Assembly: GCA_913061345.1 (NCBI GenBank)
Contig: CAJXTZ010000091.1
Location: 1 to 5,585, forward strand
Reading direction: 5' to 3'
DNA: 5,585 nucleotides
DNA from: an uncultured Erythrobacter sp.
Lineage (GTDB): Bacteria > Pseudomonadota > Alphaproteobacteria > Sphingomonadales > Sphingomonadaceae
The stretch's first letter is position 1. Each line of letters starts with the position of its first letter. The notes beneath the pieces were generated by a model. The model made no database searches. It was not told the DNA's origin and worked only from the letters and a program-made list of their open reading frames with translations. This document shows, one piece after another, positions 1-5,585 of this stretch. Made by a program: the position numbers and the translations under genes.

Positions 1-45
1 TTGTGGCTCGCGCGCCGTCTCGGCACCGGACCCCGCTGATCGCAA
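1..45 (-). CDS. Possible start of a further downstream gene (partial, runs off left edge)
   Basis: An open frame of 15 codons runs to the window edge from a TTG codon at 45-43. An AGGAG ribosome-binding sequence (58-54) lies 8 bases upstream and overlaps the TAG stop of the FTR1-type permease gene. The visible residues (LRSAGSGAETAREPQ) match no family I recognise. The close spacing would place this gene in the same transcript as the permease. A GTG at 25-23 in another frame is also open to the edge, so both frame and start are uncertain. The Shine-Dalgarno match is the main support, and the piece may simply be non-coding sequence. Confidence 0.25.
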   Translation of the reverse strand, partial: MRSAGSGAETAREPQ

Positions 46-56
46 ACCGGGATCTC

Positions 57-2009
57 CTATCCCTCGACAGCTGCCGGCTGCGGTCCCGATGGTGATCGAC
101 TTACCCGAAATCCGGCAATCAGGGCCAGCAGCGTGAGCAATTGCGCGCCGATCGTCTCGACAGTCGGGAAGAAGCCGAGTTCGGCGAGGCGCGGCAAGCC
201 GGCAATGAAAGTGGCGGAAAGAACTCCGGCCTCCTGGAAAGCGCCCACGCCCTTGCCCGCGAGAATGACCGCAAGGATCGCAATCAGGATAGCACTGTAT
301 CTGAAGAACTGGGAGACCGGCAGTTTGCGGCTGTAGCGCAGCATGGCCCAGGCAATGAGCGCCAGCAGCGCGACTGCGGACAAGGCACCTGCCAGTATGA
401 TGCCGCTGCTCTGCGGGTTCCACAGGGCAGCGTAGAACAGGATAGTCTCGAAAGCTTCCCGGTAGACAACCACGAATGCAAGACCGAAGAGAAACCATGC
501 CGATCCGCGCGAGAGCGCCTTGCCCATTTTTTTCTGGATATAGCGCCGCCATTCCTCAGCCTGGGATTTGCCGTGCATCCAGATCCCGACCGATACGAGA
601 ATGACAGCCGCAAGCAGCGCGCCGATCCCTTCGGTCATCTCGCGGCTCGCCCCGCTGATGCTTACGAAGTAGGTTGCTACGACCCAGGTGGCGACACCTG
701 CGAAAAGAGCAGCGATCCACCCACCATGGATATAGGGCAATACCTCGGAGCGCTGCGACTTTTTCACAAAGGCGATCATGGCGATCACAACCAGAAGTGC
801 TTCGATCCCCTCGCGCAACAGGATGGTGAATGCCCCGAGAAAGGTCGAGATTTCGCTGGCCGCCTCAGGAGCCAACGCTTCCTCGGCTCTTGCCAGCAGA
901 CTATCGATGCGAGCCCTTAGTTGCTGTAGTTCGGATGGGTCCGCACCGGACTCTATTCCGGCCCGGAATTGCCCGAGCGCCTGTTCTACCTCCCGCATCA
1001 AACCGCCATCGCGCGTTGCCAGGAGGGCCTCCAGGGGTTCAAACCCGTCGAGATAGGCAGACAGGGCAAGCTGCCGCGCTTCTTCACGATTGCCTGCCTG
1101 ATAGGCTGACAGGCTGCGATCGAGCGTATCACGAACGAAGTCGAGCGAACCTGCGTCAGTTGTCTCTCCCACCGCATCGGGATTGACGCGAAGATAGGCC
1201 ATGACGGCGAGCGCACGGTCCTCGCCGATCTCCTCGGCCAGACTTTCCGGTGTGAGCGCGGCGAGCGTCTCGAGATCGGGGACAAGCTGGCGTATGCCAT
1301 CATCTTCACGCCAGATTCGCTCGCCTTTGGCCACATCTTCAAAAGCAATGCTGCCGGCATAGAATGCAAGCGCCCAGCGATCCTCGTCGGGCAGCGATGC
1401 GAAGCTGGCCATGGACGTTCCTTCCAGCCCTTGCGTGATGACCTGGTAAAGCCCGAACGCACTGCGCTGCCGCGCCCGGTCGATATCGGTGAAGTCGATC
1501 GGCGGGGGATCAAGTGCCTGCATTGCGGCCGGTGGCGCACTTCCGGCGGCGCCGTGACACGAGGCGCAGTTCTGCGCGAAGAGAGTGCGGGCGCGGACAA
1601 GGTCGGGCGCCTGCGAAGGGGCGAGCGGAACCGGGTAGGCTGTCAGCAACGAGGCTGCCAGCGCGCGCGCGAAGCGCCCAACTCGCTCGGCGGGTTCCTT
1701 GTTGGCGATCAGAGCTCGCAATTGGTCCGATCGGCGGATGAGTGCTTGATTGTCTTTAGTGTCCGGAAATGCAGCAACCTGCCGCGCCACGACATCGGAA
1801 AACTCCACCATTTCGCGATATTCGAATTCGTCGGCAACACGTCCCTCGGAAACCGCGGAGGCGTAATCGACCGCGATATAATCGAGCAAACGCCAAGTGG
1901 TTCGCACATCGGGTTCTTCCGCGCTTGCGGTGGCGGACAGACACAGCGCAAGCGCCAGCAGAATGAGCCGCAGTGCCGGATGGACGGTGGCGGAGACGAT
2001 GCGATGCAT
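57..2009 (-). CDS. Cytochrome c-FTR1 fusion: FTR1-family iron/lead-type permease with periplasmic haem domain
   Basis: This 650-residue inner-membrane permease of the FTR1 (oxidase-dependent iron transporter) family probably imports iron or a similar cation. Residues 1-30 form a signal peptide with a likely cut after ATASA. Residues 33-125 are a helical periplasmic region. Residues 135-225 are a class I cytochrome c domain, with haem attachment at C148-A-S-C151-H152 and probable axial ligand Met200 (GTSMASF). Residues 285-380 are a second helical region with an acidic GFEPLE patch (322-327). From about 387 to 636 there are roughly seven membrane helices with the two family motifs REGIE (R399-E403) and REAFE (R517-E521), whose glutamates carry the cation. 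FTR1 proteins need an electron partner, and here the haem domain is fused, so metal redox and uptake may be coupled in one chain. The ATG start is preceded by AGAGG (2020-2016) and gives an intact signal peptide. The gene lies 97 bases after the CDF gene on the same strand, next to a MerR regulator. PbrT of lead-resistance clusters is also FTR1-family, so lead is an alternative substrate. Confidence 0.93.
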   Translation of the reverse strand: MHRIVSATVHPALRLILLALALCLSATASAEEPDVRTTWRLLDYIAVDYASAVSEGRVADEFEYREMVEFSDVVARQVAAFPDTKDNQALIRRSDQLRALIANKEPAERVGRFARALAASLLTAYPVPLAPSQAPDLVRARTLFAQNCASCHGAAGSAPPAAMQALDPPPIDFTDIDRARQRSAFGLYQVITQGLEGTSMASFASLPDEDRWALAFYAGSIAFEDVAKGERIWREDDGIRQLVPDLETLAALTPESLAEEIGEDRALAVMAYLRVNPDAVGETTDAGSLDFVRDTLDRSLSAYQAGNREEARQLALSAYLDGFEPLEALLATRDGGLMREVEQALGQFRAGIESGADPSELQQLRARIDSLLARAEEALAPEAASEISTFLGAFTILLREGIEALLVVIAMIAFVKKSQRSEVLPYIHGGWIAALFAGVATWVVATYFVSISGASREMTEGIGALLAAVILVSVGIWMHGKSQAEEWRRYIQKKMGKALSRGSAWFLFGLAFVVVYREAFETILFYAALWNPQSSGIILAGALSAVALLALIAWAMLRYSRKLPVSQFFRYSAILIAILAVILAGKGVGAFQEAGVLSATFIAGLPRLAELGFFPTVETIGAQLLTLLALIAGFRVSRSPSGPQPAAVEG

Positions 2010-2027
2010 GAGGGGCCTCTATATCTG

Positions 2028-2044
2028 TTGCAATTAGTTCGCAA
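2028..2044. promoter_or_regulatory. Candidate iron-responsive operator (imperfect TTGC/GCAA dyad)
   Basis: The 17-base sequence TTGCAATTAGTTCGCAA is an imperfect inverted repeat with outer TTGC and GCAA arms plus one further matching pair. It sits 18 bases upstream of the FTR1-type permease start, in the otherwise plain gap after the CDF gene. Its AT-rich centre and TGCAA/TCGCA arms recall Fur/Mur-type boxes of alphaproteobacteria. A weak promoter facing the permease can be drawn just upstream (TTGGAG, 16 bases, TATACG), which would put the dyad over the transcription start. The match is from memory of the motif and the dyad is short, so chance is possible. Confidence 0.3.
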
Positions 2045-2105
2045 TAGCAGCGTATAGGCGGAGACGTATTTCCTCCAATCCGCAATCGCGGGCATGTTTT
2101 GGAGT

Positions 2106-2723
2106 TTAGGTAGAGCGCAGTTCGCCGCGTGCCTGTTTGAAGACTTCGGCACTTCCCCACACCGCCAGTCCTGCCATGATGCTCGCCACAACCAGATCGG
2201 GCCACGCACGACCGGTACCGAAAACGCCAATCGCTGCGCCCAGCACGGCGATATTGCCGATCGCATCGTTGCGCGAACAGATCCAGACCGAGCGCATGTT
2301 CGCATCGCCCGAGCGATACCGGAACAGCATCGCGGCGACGGCGAGATTTACCGCCAGAGCAAGAGAACCGATGGCGCCCATCGTTCCCGGGTCGGGCGAC
2401 GCCCCGACAAAGAAACCCCAGATGGCCGAGCCGAGCACCCACAGGCCGAAAGCCAGCATTGTCGCCGCCTTTACGAGAGCCGCACGCGCACGCCAGACGA
2501 GCGCCATCCCGGCTACGCCGAGACTGATAACATAGTTTGCCGCATCACCGAGAAAGTCGAGCGCGTCGGCTTGCAAGGCGCGCGAATCCGCTGCGATGCC
2601 TGCCACGATCTCCACACCGAACATGATTGCATTGAGACCCAGCGCGATCCACAGAATGCGCCGCCATGTAGGATCGTTGTTGCTTGCACCGGCCTCATCG
2701 GGGCCGCAGCAGGTCTTTCCCAT
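2106..2723 (-). CDS. Short CDF-type cation transporter lacking the C-terminal cytoplasmic domain
   Basis: This 205-residue membrane protein is related to the cation diffusion facilitator family, which exports Zn, Cd, Co, Fe and similar divalent cations by proton exchange. About six hydrophobic segments are visible, at roughly 22-44, 58-77, 85-107, 114-134, 152-170 and 174-195. The family-like segment SRALQADALDFLGDAANY gives a D56-x-x-x-D60 pair in the second helix. The fifth helix has SRNDAIGN, that is D153-x-x-x-N157, where classical members have HxxxD. A Cys-Cys pair (C5-C6) sits near the N terminus. Typical CDF proteins are near 300 residues with a soluble metal-binding C-terminal domain, and this one ends just after the last helix. 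The ATG has a strong AAGGAG (plus-strand 2732-2737) 8 bases upstream. It is the first gene behind a MerR-type promoter, so metal-induced efflux is the likely role. The metal is not determined. Confidence 0.88.
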   Translation of the reverse strand: MGKTCCGPDEAGASNNDPTWRRILWIALGLNAIMFGVEIVAGIAADSRALQADALDFLGDAANYVISLGVAGMALVWRARAALVKAATMLAFGLWVLGSAIWGFFVGASPDPGTMGAIGSLALAVNLAVAAMLFRYRSGDANMRSVWICSRNDAIGNIAVLGAAIGVFGTGRAWPDLVVASIMAGLAVWGSAEVFKQARGELRST

Positions 2724-2749
2724 TTACTCGACTCCTTGCGTCGATCCGG

Positions 2750-2780
2750 GATATGCACCTTGTAGTAACTACAAGGTCAA
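2750..2780 (-). promoter_or_regulatory. MerR-type promoter with 19-base spacer driving the CDF transporter gene
   Basis: Read on the minus strand, TTGACC (2780-2775) is a good -35 element and CATATC (2755-2750) is the best -10, at a spacing of 19 bases. The -10 itself is poor (3 of 6 to TATAAT). Normal sigma-70 promoters use about 17 bases. A 19-20 base spacer is the hallmark of promoters that MerR-family activators untwist when metal binds. The dyad at 2757-2777 fills the spacer and touches the -35 element, as in mer, zntA and cadA promoters. The start codon lies 27 bases beyond the -10. The divergent regulator gene starts 18 bases beyond the -35 element, so its own promoter probably overlaps and could be repressed by the same protein. 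I find no clear promoter for it. Confidence 0.8.
2757..2777. repeat. Perfect 10-1-10 inverted repeat: MerR-family operator
   Basis: The arm ACCTTGTAGT and its exact reverse complement ACTACAAGGT flank a single central A, making a 21-base dyad with no mismatch in the arms. The ACCTTGTAG / CTACAAGGT form closely resembles operators of the CadR, PbrR and ZntR group, which carry CTNNAG-like arms placed symmetrically in the promoter spacer. It lies 21 bases before the start of the divergent MerR gene, the obvious candidate to bind it. Confidence 0.85.
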
Positions 2781-2798
2781 GCGGTAGGAGCCTATGTA

Positions 2799-3197
2799 AT
2801 GAGAATTGGTCAACTCGCCCGGATAACCGGCGTCAAATCAGAAACAATCCGCTTCTACGAGCGCGAGGGTATCCTCGCTGCCCCTCCGCGCACGCAGGCC
2901 AATTATCGCGACTATGGACCTGCAGAGGAAGCGCGCCTTAACTTCATACGGCGCGCGCGTGATCTCGGCTTCTCGATGGCACGCATCAGGGAATTGCTCG
3001 ATCTCTCCGATGATGCCGACCGGTCCTGCGCAGGCATCGACGCTCTGGCCAGAAGCCATCTCGGCGAAGTCGAGCGGAAGATCGCGAGCCTGGAGGCGTT
3101 GCGGACGGAACTTGGGCGCATGATCGCTGCCTGTGAGCAAGACACTGTAGGCGATTGCCGCATCATCGATGCACTTGCGGGTACCGCCAAGCCTTGA
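2799..3197 (+). CDS. MerR-family heavy-metal-responsive regulator (CadR/PbrR/ZntR class)
   Basis: This 132-residue cytoplasmic regulator has the N-terminal MerR winged helix-turn-helix (residues 1-70; MRIGQLARITGV, then ETIRFYEREGIL and NYRDY). A long dimerisation helix follows (about 80-112) and then a short metal-binding tail. Three cysteines, C77, C112 and C120, sit where the Cd/Pb/Zn sensors of the family carry their ligands. The C112-to-C120 distance is close to that of CadR and PbrR. Length is normal for the family. C77 argues against the copper/gold branch (CueR), which lacks a cysteine there. The ATG is preceded by TAGGAG 8 bases upstream. The gene is divergent from the CDF transporter gene with the dyad between, so the protein probably activates that gene when metal binds. 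Whether it senses Cd, Pb or Zn cannot be settled here. Confidence 0.93.
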   Translation: MRIGQLARITGVKSETIRFYEREGILAAPPRTQANYRDYGPAEEARLNFIRRARDLGFSMARIRELLDLSDDADRSCAGIDALARSHLGEVERKIASLEALRTELGRMIAACEQDTVGDCRIIDALAGTAKP

Positions 3198-3336
3198 TGC
3201 CCGCGCCTCGTGCGCCAGTTCGGTCGGGCTCGCCAATGCACGGTTTTTGTCCGCCGCCCATACCGGTCTCAACTTCAGGTAAGGCCGACGAGTGCGAAGC
3301 TGCCCGTGTCGCCATCCCCGGGTCCTGTCGAATGGG

Positions 3337-4731
3337 TTATGATGCCGCCGCAGGCCAGTTCCAGACGACCATTTTTTCAATGCTCATATCCGCCATCGTA
3401 TAGGCGATCCCGCCGACGCCAAGCCCGGAGCGGCGCAGCCCTGCAAAAGGCATCCAGTCGACGCGGAATGCCGTATGGTCGTTCACCATCGCAGCCGATC
3501 CAGCCAGAGACTCGATGCAATGATTGGAGAATGACAGCCGATCGGTGAATACAGCAGCCTGAAAGGCATAAGGCAGTGCATTCGCCTGCTCGATAGCCAG
3601 GTCGATTTCGTCATACCCATACACGCAGATCACGGGACCGAAGATTTCTTCCTGGGATACCTTGGCACTTTCCGGAGGATCGAGAATGACGGTCGGGGAG
3701 AAAAGAGTGTCACTCAGACGGCTTCCCCCGCACACCAGCGTGCCGCCTGCTGCGATGGCTTCATCGACCCAGCGTTCGACGCGGTTGACTTCCGCCGGCC
3801 GGATCAAGGGGCCGCATTGGGTTTCAGCATCGGCGGGATCGCCCACAACCAGTTTTTTGGCAGCTCTGCCGAGGTCATTGGCGAAGTCTTTCAATTCTGC
3901 AGCAGGGACGAATACGCGCTGCACGGAAACGCAGACCTGACCCGAATGATGGAACCCGCCCTTGAGCAATGAAGCGATCACTGCCGCGCGCTTCACGCCG
4001 CTGTCCACGATTACCGGCGCCGCACCGCCGTGCTCGAGAGCAATGCGGGTTCCCGGCGCGAGCTTCGAGCGAAGCATCCAGCCGATTTTCGCAGAACCGA
4101 TGAAAGAGAAGAACGCCGTGCGCGGATCGGTTACCATCCTTTCGGCGACATCGTTGCTGCAAGGTGCGAACCGGCACCAGGCCTCGGGCAGGCCGGCTTC
4201 ATGGAGAATACTCACGAAGCTCTGGCATGACAGAGGCGTTTCCAGCGCAGGCTTGATCAGAACGGGGCACCCGGCTGCTACTGCCGGTCCTACCTGATGA
4301 ACGATCAGGTTGAGGGGGTGATTGAATGCAGAGATCGCTACAACCGGACCGATCGGTTCGCGGAAAGTGTACGCCGTCCTTCCCGCACCCGCTTCTGTCA
4401 GGTCCATGGGGATCTCGTGGCCACCGCCATCGCTCAGCGCCTGAACGCACAAGTCGACGCTGTTGATCGCGCGACCGGCTTCCACGCGCGCATCGACCAG
4501 GGGCTTGCCGCCCTCCCTGACGATCTGGAGAGCCAGTTCTTCGGCTCGCTCGCGCATGATATCCGCCGCCCGCCGAAGGATGGCGATACGCTCATGCACG
4601 GCAAGCCAGCCATGGCGGTTGCGGTGGAGCAACTGCGCTTCACTCAGCCACTCATCGATTTGAGCCCAGTCGACAAGCGCCAGTTCTGCAATCGGCAAGC
4701 GGTCGAAAGGATTATGAACGACCGTCTTCAT
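3337..4731 (-). CDS. NAD(P)-dependent aldehyde dehydrogenase family protein
   Basis: This 464-residue soluble enzyme oxidises an aldehyde to the acid with NAD or NADP. Catalytic features, numbered from the chosen ATG, are N137 (AISAFNHPLN), cofactor-binding K160 (LIKPA), the GSAKIG turn at 212-217, general base E233 in EHGG (most members have ELGG), nucleophile C267 in GQVC, E362 and F364 in EEIFGPV, and PFAGLRRSGLG at about 428-438. The C-terminal part (NDHTAFRVDWMPFAG) recalls the lactaldehyde, phosphonoacetaldehyde and glyceraldehyde-3-phosphate branch rather than betaine aldehyde types, but the substrate is not assignable. The ATG at 4731 is preferred over a GTG nine bases upstream because it makes the ATGA overlap with the preceding stop. 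No clear Shine-Dalgarno precedes either codon, so translation is probably coupled. The N-terminal region is slightly short for the family, but the catalytic core is complete. Confidence 0.92.
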   Translation of the reverse strand: MKTVVHNPFDRLPIAELALVDWAQIDEWLSEAQLLHRNRHGWLAVHERIAILRRAADIMRERAEELALQIVREGGKPLVDARVEAGRAINSVDLCVQALSDGGGHEIPMDLTEAGAGRTAYTFREPIGPVVAISAFNHPLNLIVHQVGPAVAAGCPVLIKPALETPLSCQSFVSILHEAGLPEAWCRFAPCSNDVAERMVTDPRTAFFSFIGSAKIGWMLRSKLAPGTRIALEHGGAAPVIVDSGVKRAAVIASLLKGGFHHSGQVCVSVQRVFVPAAELKDFANDLGRAAKKLVVGDPADAETQCGPLIRPAEVNRVERWVDEAIAAGGTLVCGGSRLSDTLFSPTVILDPPESAKVSQEEIFGPVICVYGYDEIDLAIEQANALPYAFQAAVFTDRLSFSNHCIESLAGSAAMVNDHTAFRVDWMPFAGLRRSGLGVGGIAYTMADMSIEKMVVWNWPAAAS

Positions 4732-5585
4732 AGGTCGCACACATTCGCGCCAAGCTCGTCGATCAGCACCTTCTTGTTTTCGGAATAGTCGACCGGCAAA
4801 TCGACAAGGTGCACGCCGCCTGTCTCGAATGCGGCGTCCAGGACCGACACCAGATCCGCGCTTCGCTCGATACGGTGACCGGTCGCTCCATAGCCTTGTG
4901 CGTAGGTGACAAAGTCGGGATTGGAAAAGGTCAGGCCGTAGTCCGGAAAGCCGAGCTGGTCCTGCTTCCAGCGGATCATGCCGTATGCCTCATCGTTCAG
5001 GATGAGCACGACAAGGTTCAGGCCCAATCTGACAGCCGTTTCCAGTTCCTGCGAGTTCATCATGAACCCGCCATCGCCGCATACCGCGAGCACTCTGCGC
5101 CCCGGCGACAGCATCGCCGCCATCATGGCCGATGGAAGGCCTGCGCCCATCGTCGCCAATGCATTGTCGAGAAGGATGGTACCCGGTTCATTCGCAATGT
5201 AGTTTCTGGCGAACCAGATCTTGTAGATGCCGTTGTCGAGCGCAACGATATCATCGCGCGCCATTACGCTGCGTACGTCGGCAACCACGCGCTGGGGGAC
5301 CATCGGAAAACGTTCGTCGTCGCTGGTCTCGGAGATGTGCGAAGCAATCTCGTGGTGCAGCGCAGTGTAATAGCTGCGATCACACTGCAGCTTGCCATCC
5401 AGACGGTTTCCCAGCCGCTCGACCGATCCGGCGATGTCGCCGATGACTTCGAGCTGCGGGAAGTAGACCTGATCGACTTCAGCCGCCTTGTAGTTGATAT
5501 GGATGACGGTTTGCCCGCCCGGCTCCATGAAGAAGGGCGGCTTCTCGACCACGTCGTGACCGATATTGACGATCAGATCGGCCTT
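4728..5585 (-). CDS. Acetolactate synthase-type thiamine-diphosphate enzyme, large subunit (5' end outside window)
   Basis: The 285 visible residues are the middle and C-terminal domains of a thiamine-diphosphate enzyme of the acetolactate synthase group, which condenses two pyruvates (or pyruvate and another keto acid) with loss of CO2. The frame is open to the window edge (KADLIVNIGHDVVEKPPFF), so the in-frame GTG at 5552 is internal. The cofactor motif runs from GDGGFMMNSQELETAV (visible residues 170-185) to LND (196-198), followed by EAYGMIRWKQ. The DNGIYKIWFARNY segment (117-129) also fits this group. The middle domain reads like catabolic AlsS (IVNIGHDVVE, VIHINYKAAEVD, EVIGDIAGSVERL) and lacks the RFDDR motif of FAD-containing biosynthetic enzymes, which suggests no FAD. 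The catalytic glutamate lies in the missing N-terminal part. The stop overlaps the aldehyde dehydrogenase start by four bases. A related decarboxylase or lyase is less likely but not excluded. Confidence 0.88.
   Translation of the reverse strand, partial: KADLIVNIGHDVVEKPPFFMEPGGQTVIHINYKAAEVDQVYFPQLEVIGDIAGSVERLGNRLDGKLQCDRSYYTALHHEIASHISETSDDERFPMVPQRVVADVRSVMARDDIVALDNGIYKIWFARNYIANEPGTILLDNALATMGAGLPSAMMAAMLSPGRRVLAVCGDGGFMMNSQELETAVRLGLNLVVLILNDEAYGMIRWKQDQLGFPDYGLTFSNPDFVTYAQGYGATGHRIERSADLVSVLDAAFETGGVHLVDLPVDYSENKKVLIDELGANVCDL

Noticed and set aside
141..920. A 259-codon open frame on the + strand opposite the permease gene.
   Set aside because: It lies wholly antisense to a clear FTR1 coding region, has a low-complexity, charged, Arg/Asp/Gln-rich composition with no recognisable domain, and is explained by GC-rich codon bias.
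1756..2442. A 228-codon - strand open frame bridging the CDF and permease genes in a different frame.
   Set aside because: It is out of frame with both recognised proteins, rich in Arg, Gly, Cys and His, and has no membrane helices or motifs. It is a shadow frame.
2094..2765. A 223-codon + strand open frame covering the CDF gene and the MerR operator.
   Set aside because: It is antisense to the recognisable membrane protein and runs across the operator-promoter. The translation is a hydrophilic shadow with no family features.
3198..3336. Possible bidirectional terminator or gene remnant in the convergent gap between the MerR and dehydrogenase genes.
   Set aside because: The only pairing I could draw (GGCCGAC with GTCGCC around 3282-3313) is interrupted and has no T-run, and no frame across the gap resembles a known protein.
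4732..4740. GTG at 4740 as the start of the aldehyde dehydrogenase.
   Set aside because: It adds only three residues and has no ribosome-binding sequence. The ATG at 4731 forms a classic ATGA overlap with the upstream stop.
4297..4788. A 163-codon + strand open frame opposite the aldehyde dehydrogenase.
   Set aside because: It is antisense to a gene with intact catalytic motifs and has no domain of its own.
5550..5552. GTG at 5552 as the start of the thiamine-diphosphate enzyme.
   Set aside because: The frame stays open upstream with clear family sequence (ADLIVNIGHD), so the codon is internal and the gene is cut by the window edge.

Overview
The window is a compact, GC-rich proteobacterial segment. 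Codon use and protein style suggest an alphaproteobacterium, possibly a sphingomonad, but this is an impression and no rRNA or marker gene is present to fix it. Five protein genes are clear. The right-most runs off the window, and a possible sixth gene begins at the extreme left edge. I see no tRNA, rRNA, insertion sequence, CRISPR array, integrase or replication origin.

Left half (about 45-3197), a metal-handling module. A MerR-family regulator of the CadR/PbrR/ZntR class (+ strand) is divergent from a short cation diffusion facilitator (CDF)-type transporter (- strand). Between them lies a near-ideal MerR-type control region: a 21-base dyad with 10-base perfect arms, set in an over-long 19-base spacer of a promoter that faces the transporter. 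Downstream of the transporter on the same strand, after a 97-base gap, is a large FTR1-family permease. It carries a signal peptide, a periplasmic helical region, a c-type cytochrome domain (CASCH) and two REXXE motifs. The gap holds a weak TTGC/GCAA dyad that could be a Fur-type or other iron-responsive site. The gene set recalls heavy-metal clusters such as the pbr lead system, where an FTR1-family protein (PbrT) sits beside a MerR-type regulator (PbrR). The metal here cannot be read from sequence alone.

Right half (3337-5585), a two-gene - strand operon. A thiamine-diphosphate enzyme of the acetolactate synthase type (5' part outside the window) is followed, with a 4-base ATGA stop/start overlap, by an NAD(P)-type aldehyde dehydrogenase with all the main catalytic residues. 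The visible part of the synthase resembles the catabolic, FAD-independent form and lacks the RFDDR motif. The tight coupling suggests that the two enzymes act in one pathway, perhaps on pyruvate- or keto-acid-derived aldehydes, but the substrate is unknown. This operon converges on the MerR gene across a 139-base gap in which I see no gene and no convincing terminator.

The points most worth a second look are the cytochrome c-FTR1 fusion inside a MerR-controlled metal cluster, the unusual metal-site residues and missing C-terminal domain of the CDF protein, and the coupled synthase-aldehyde dehydrogenase pair. Each part belongs to a known family. I do not see a wholly new system.
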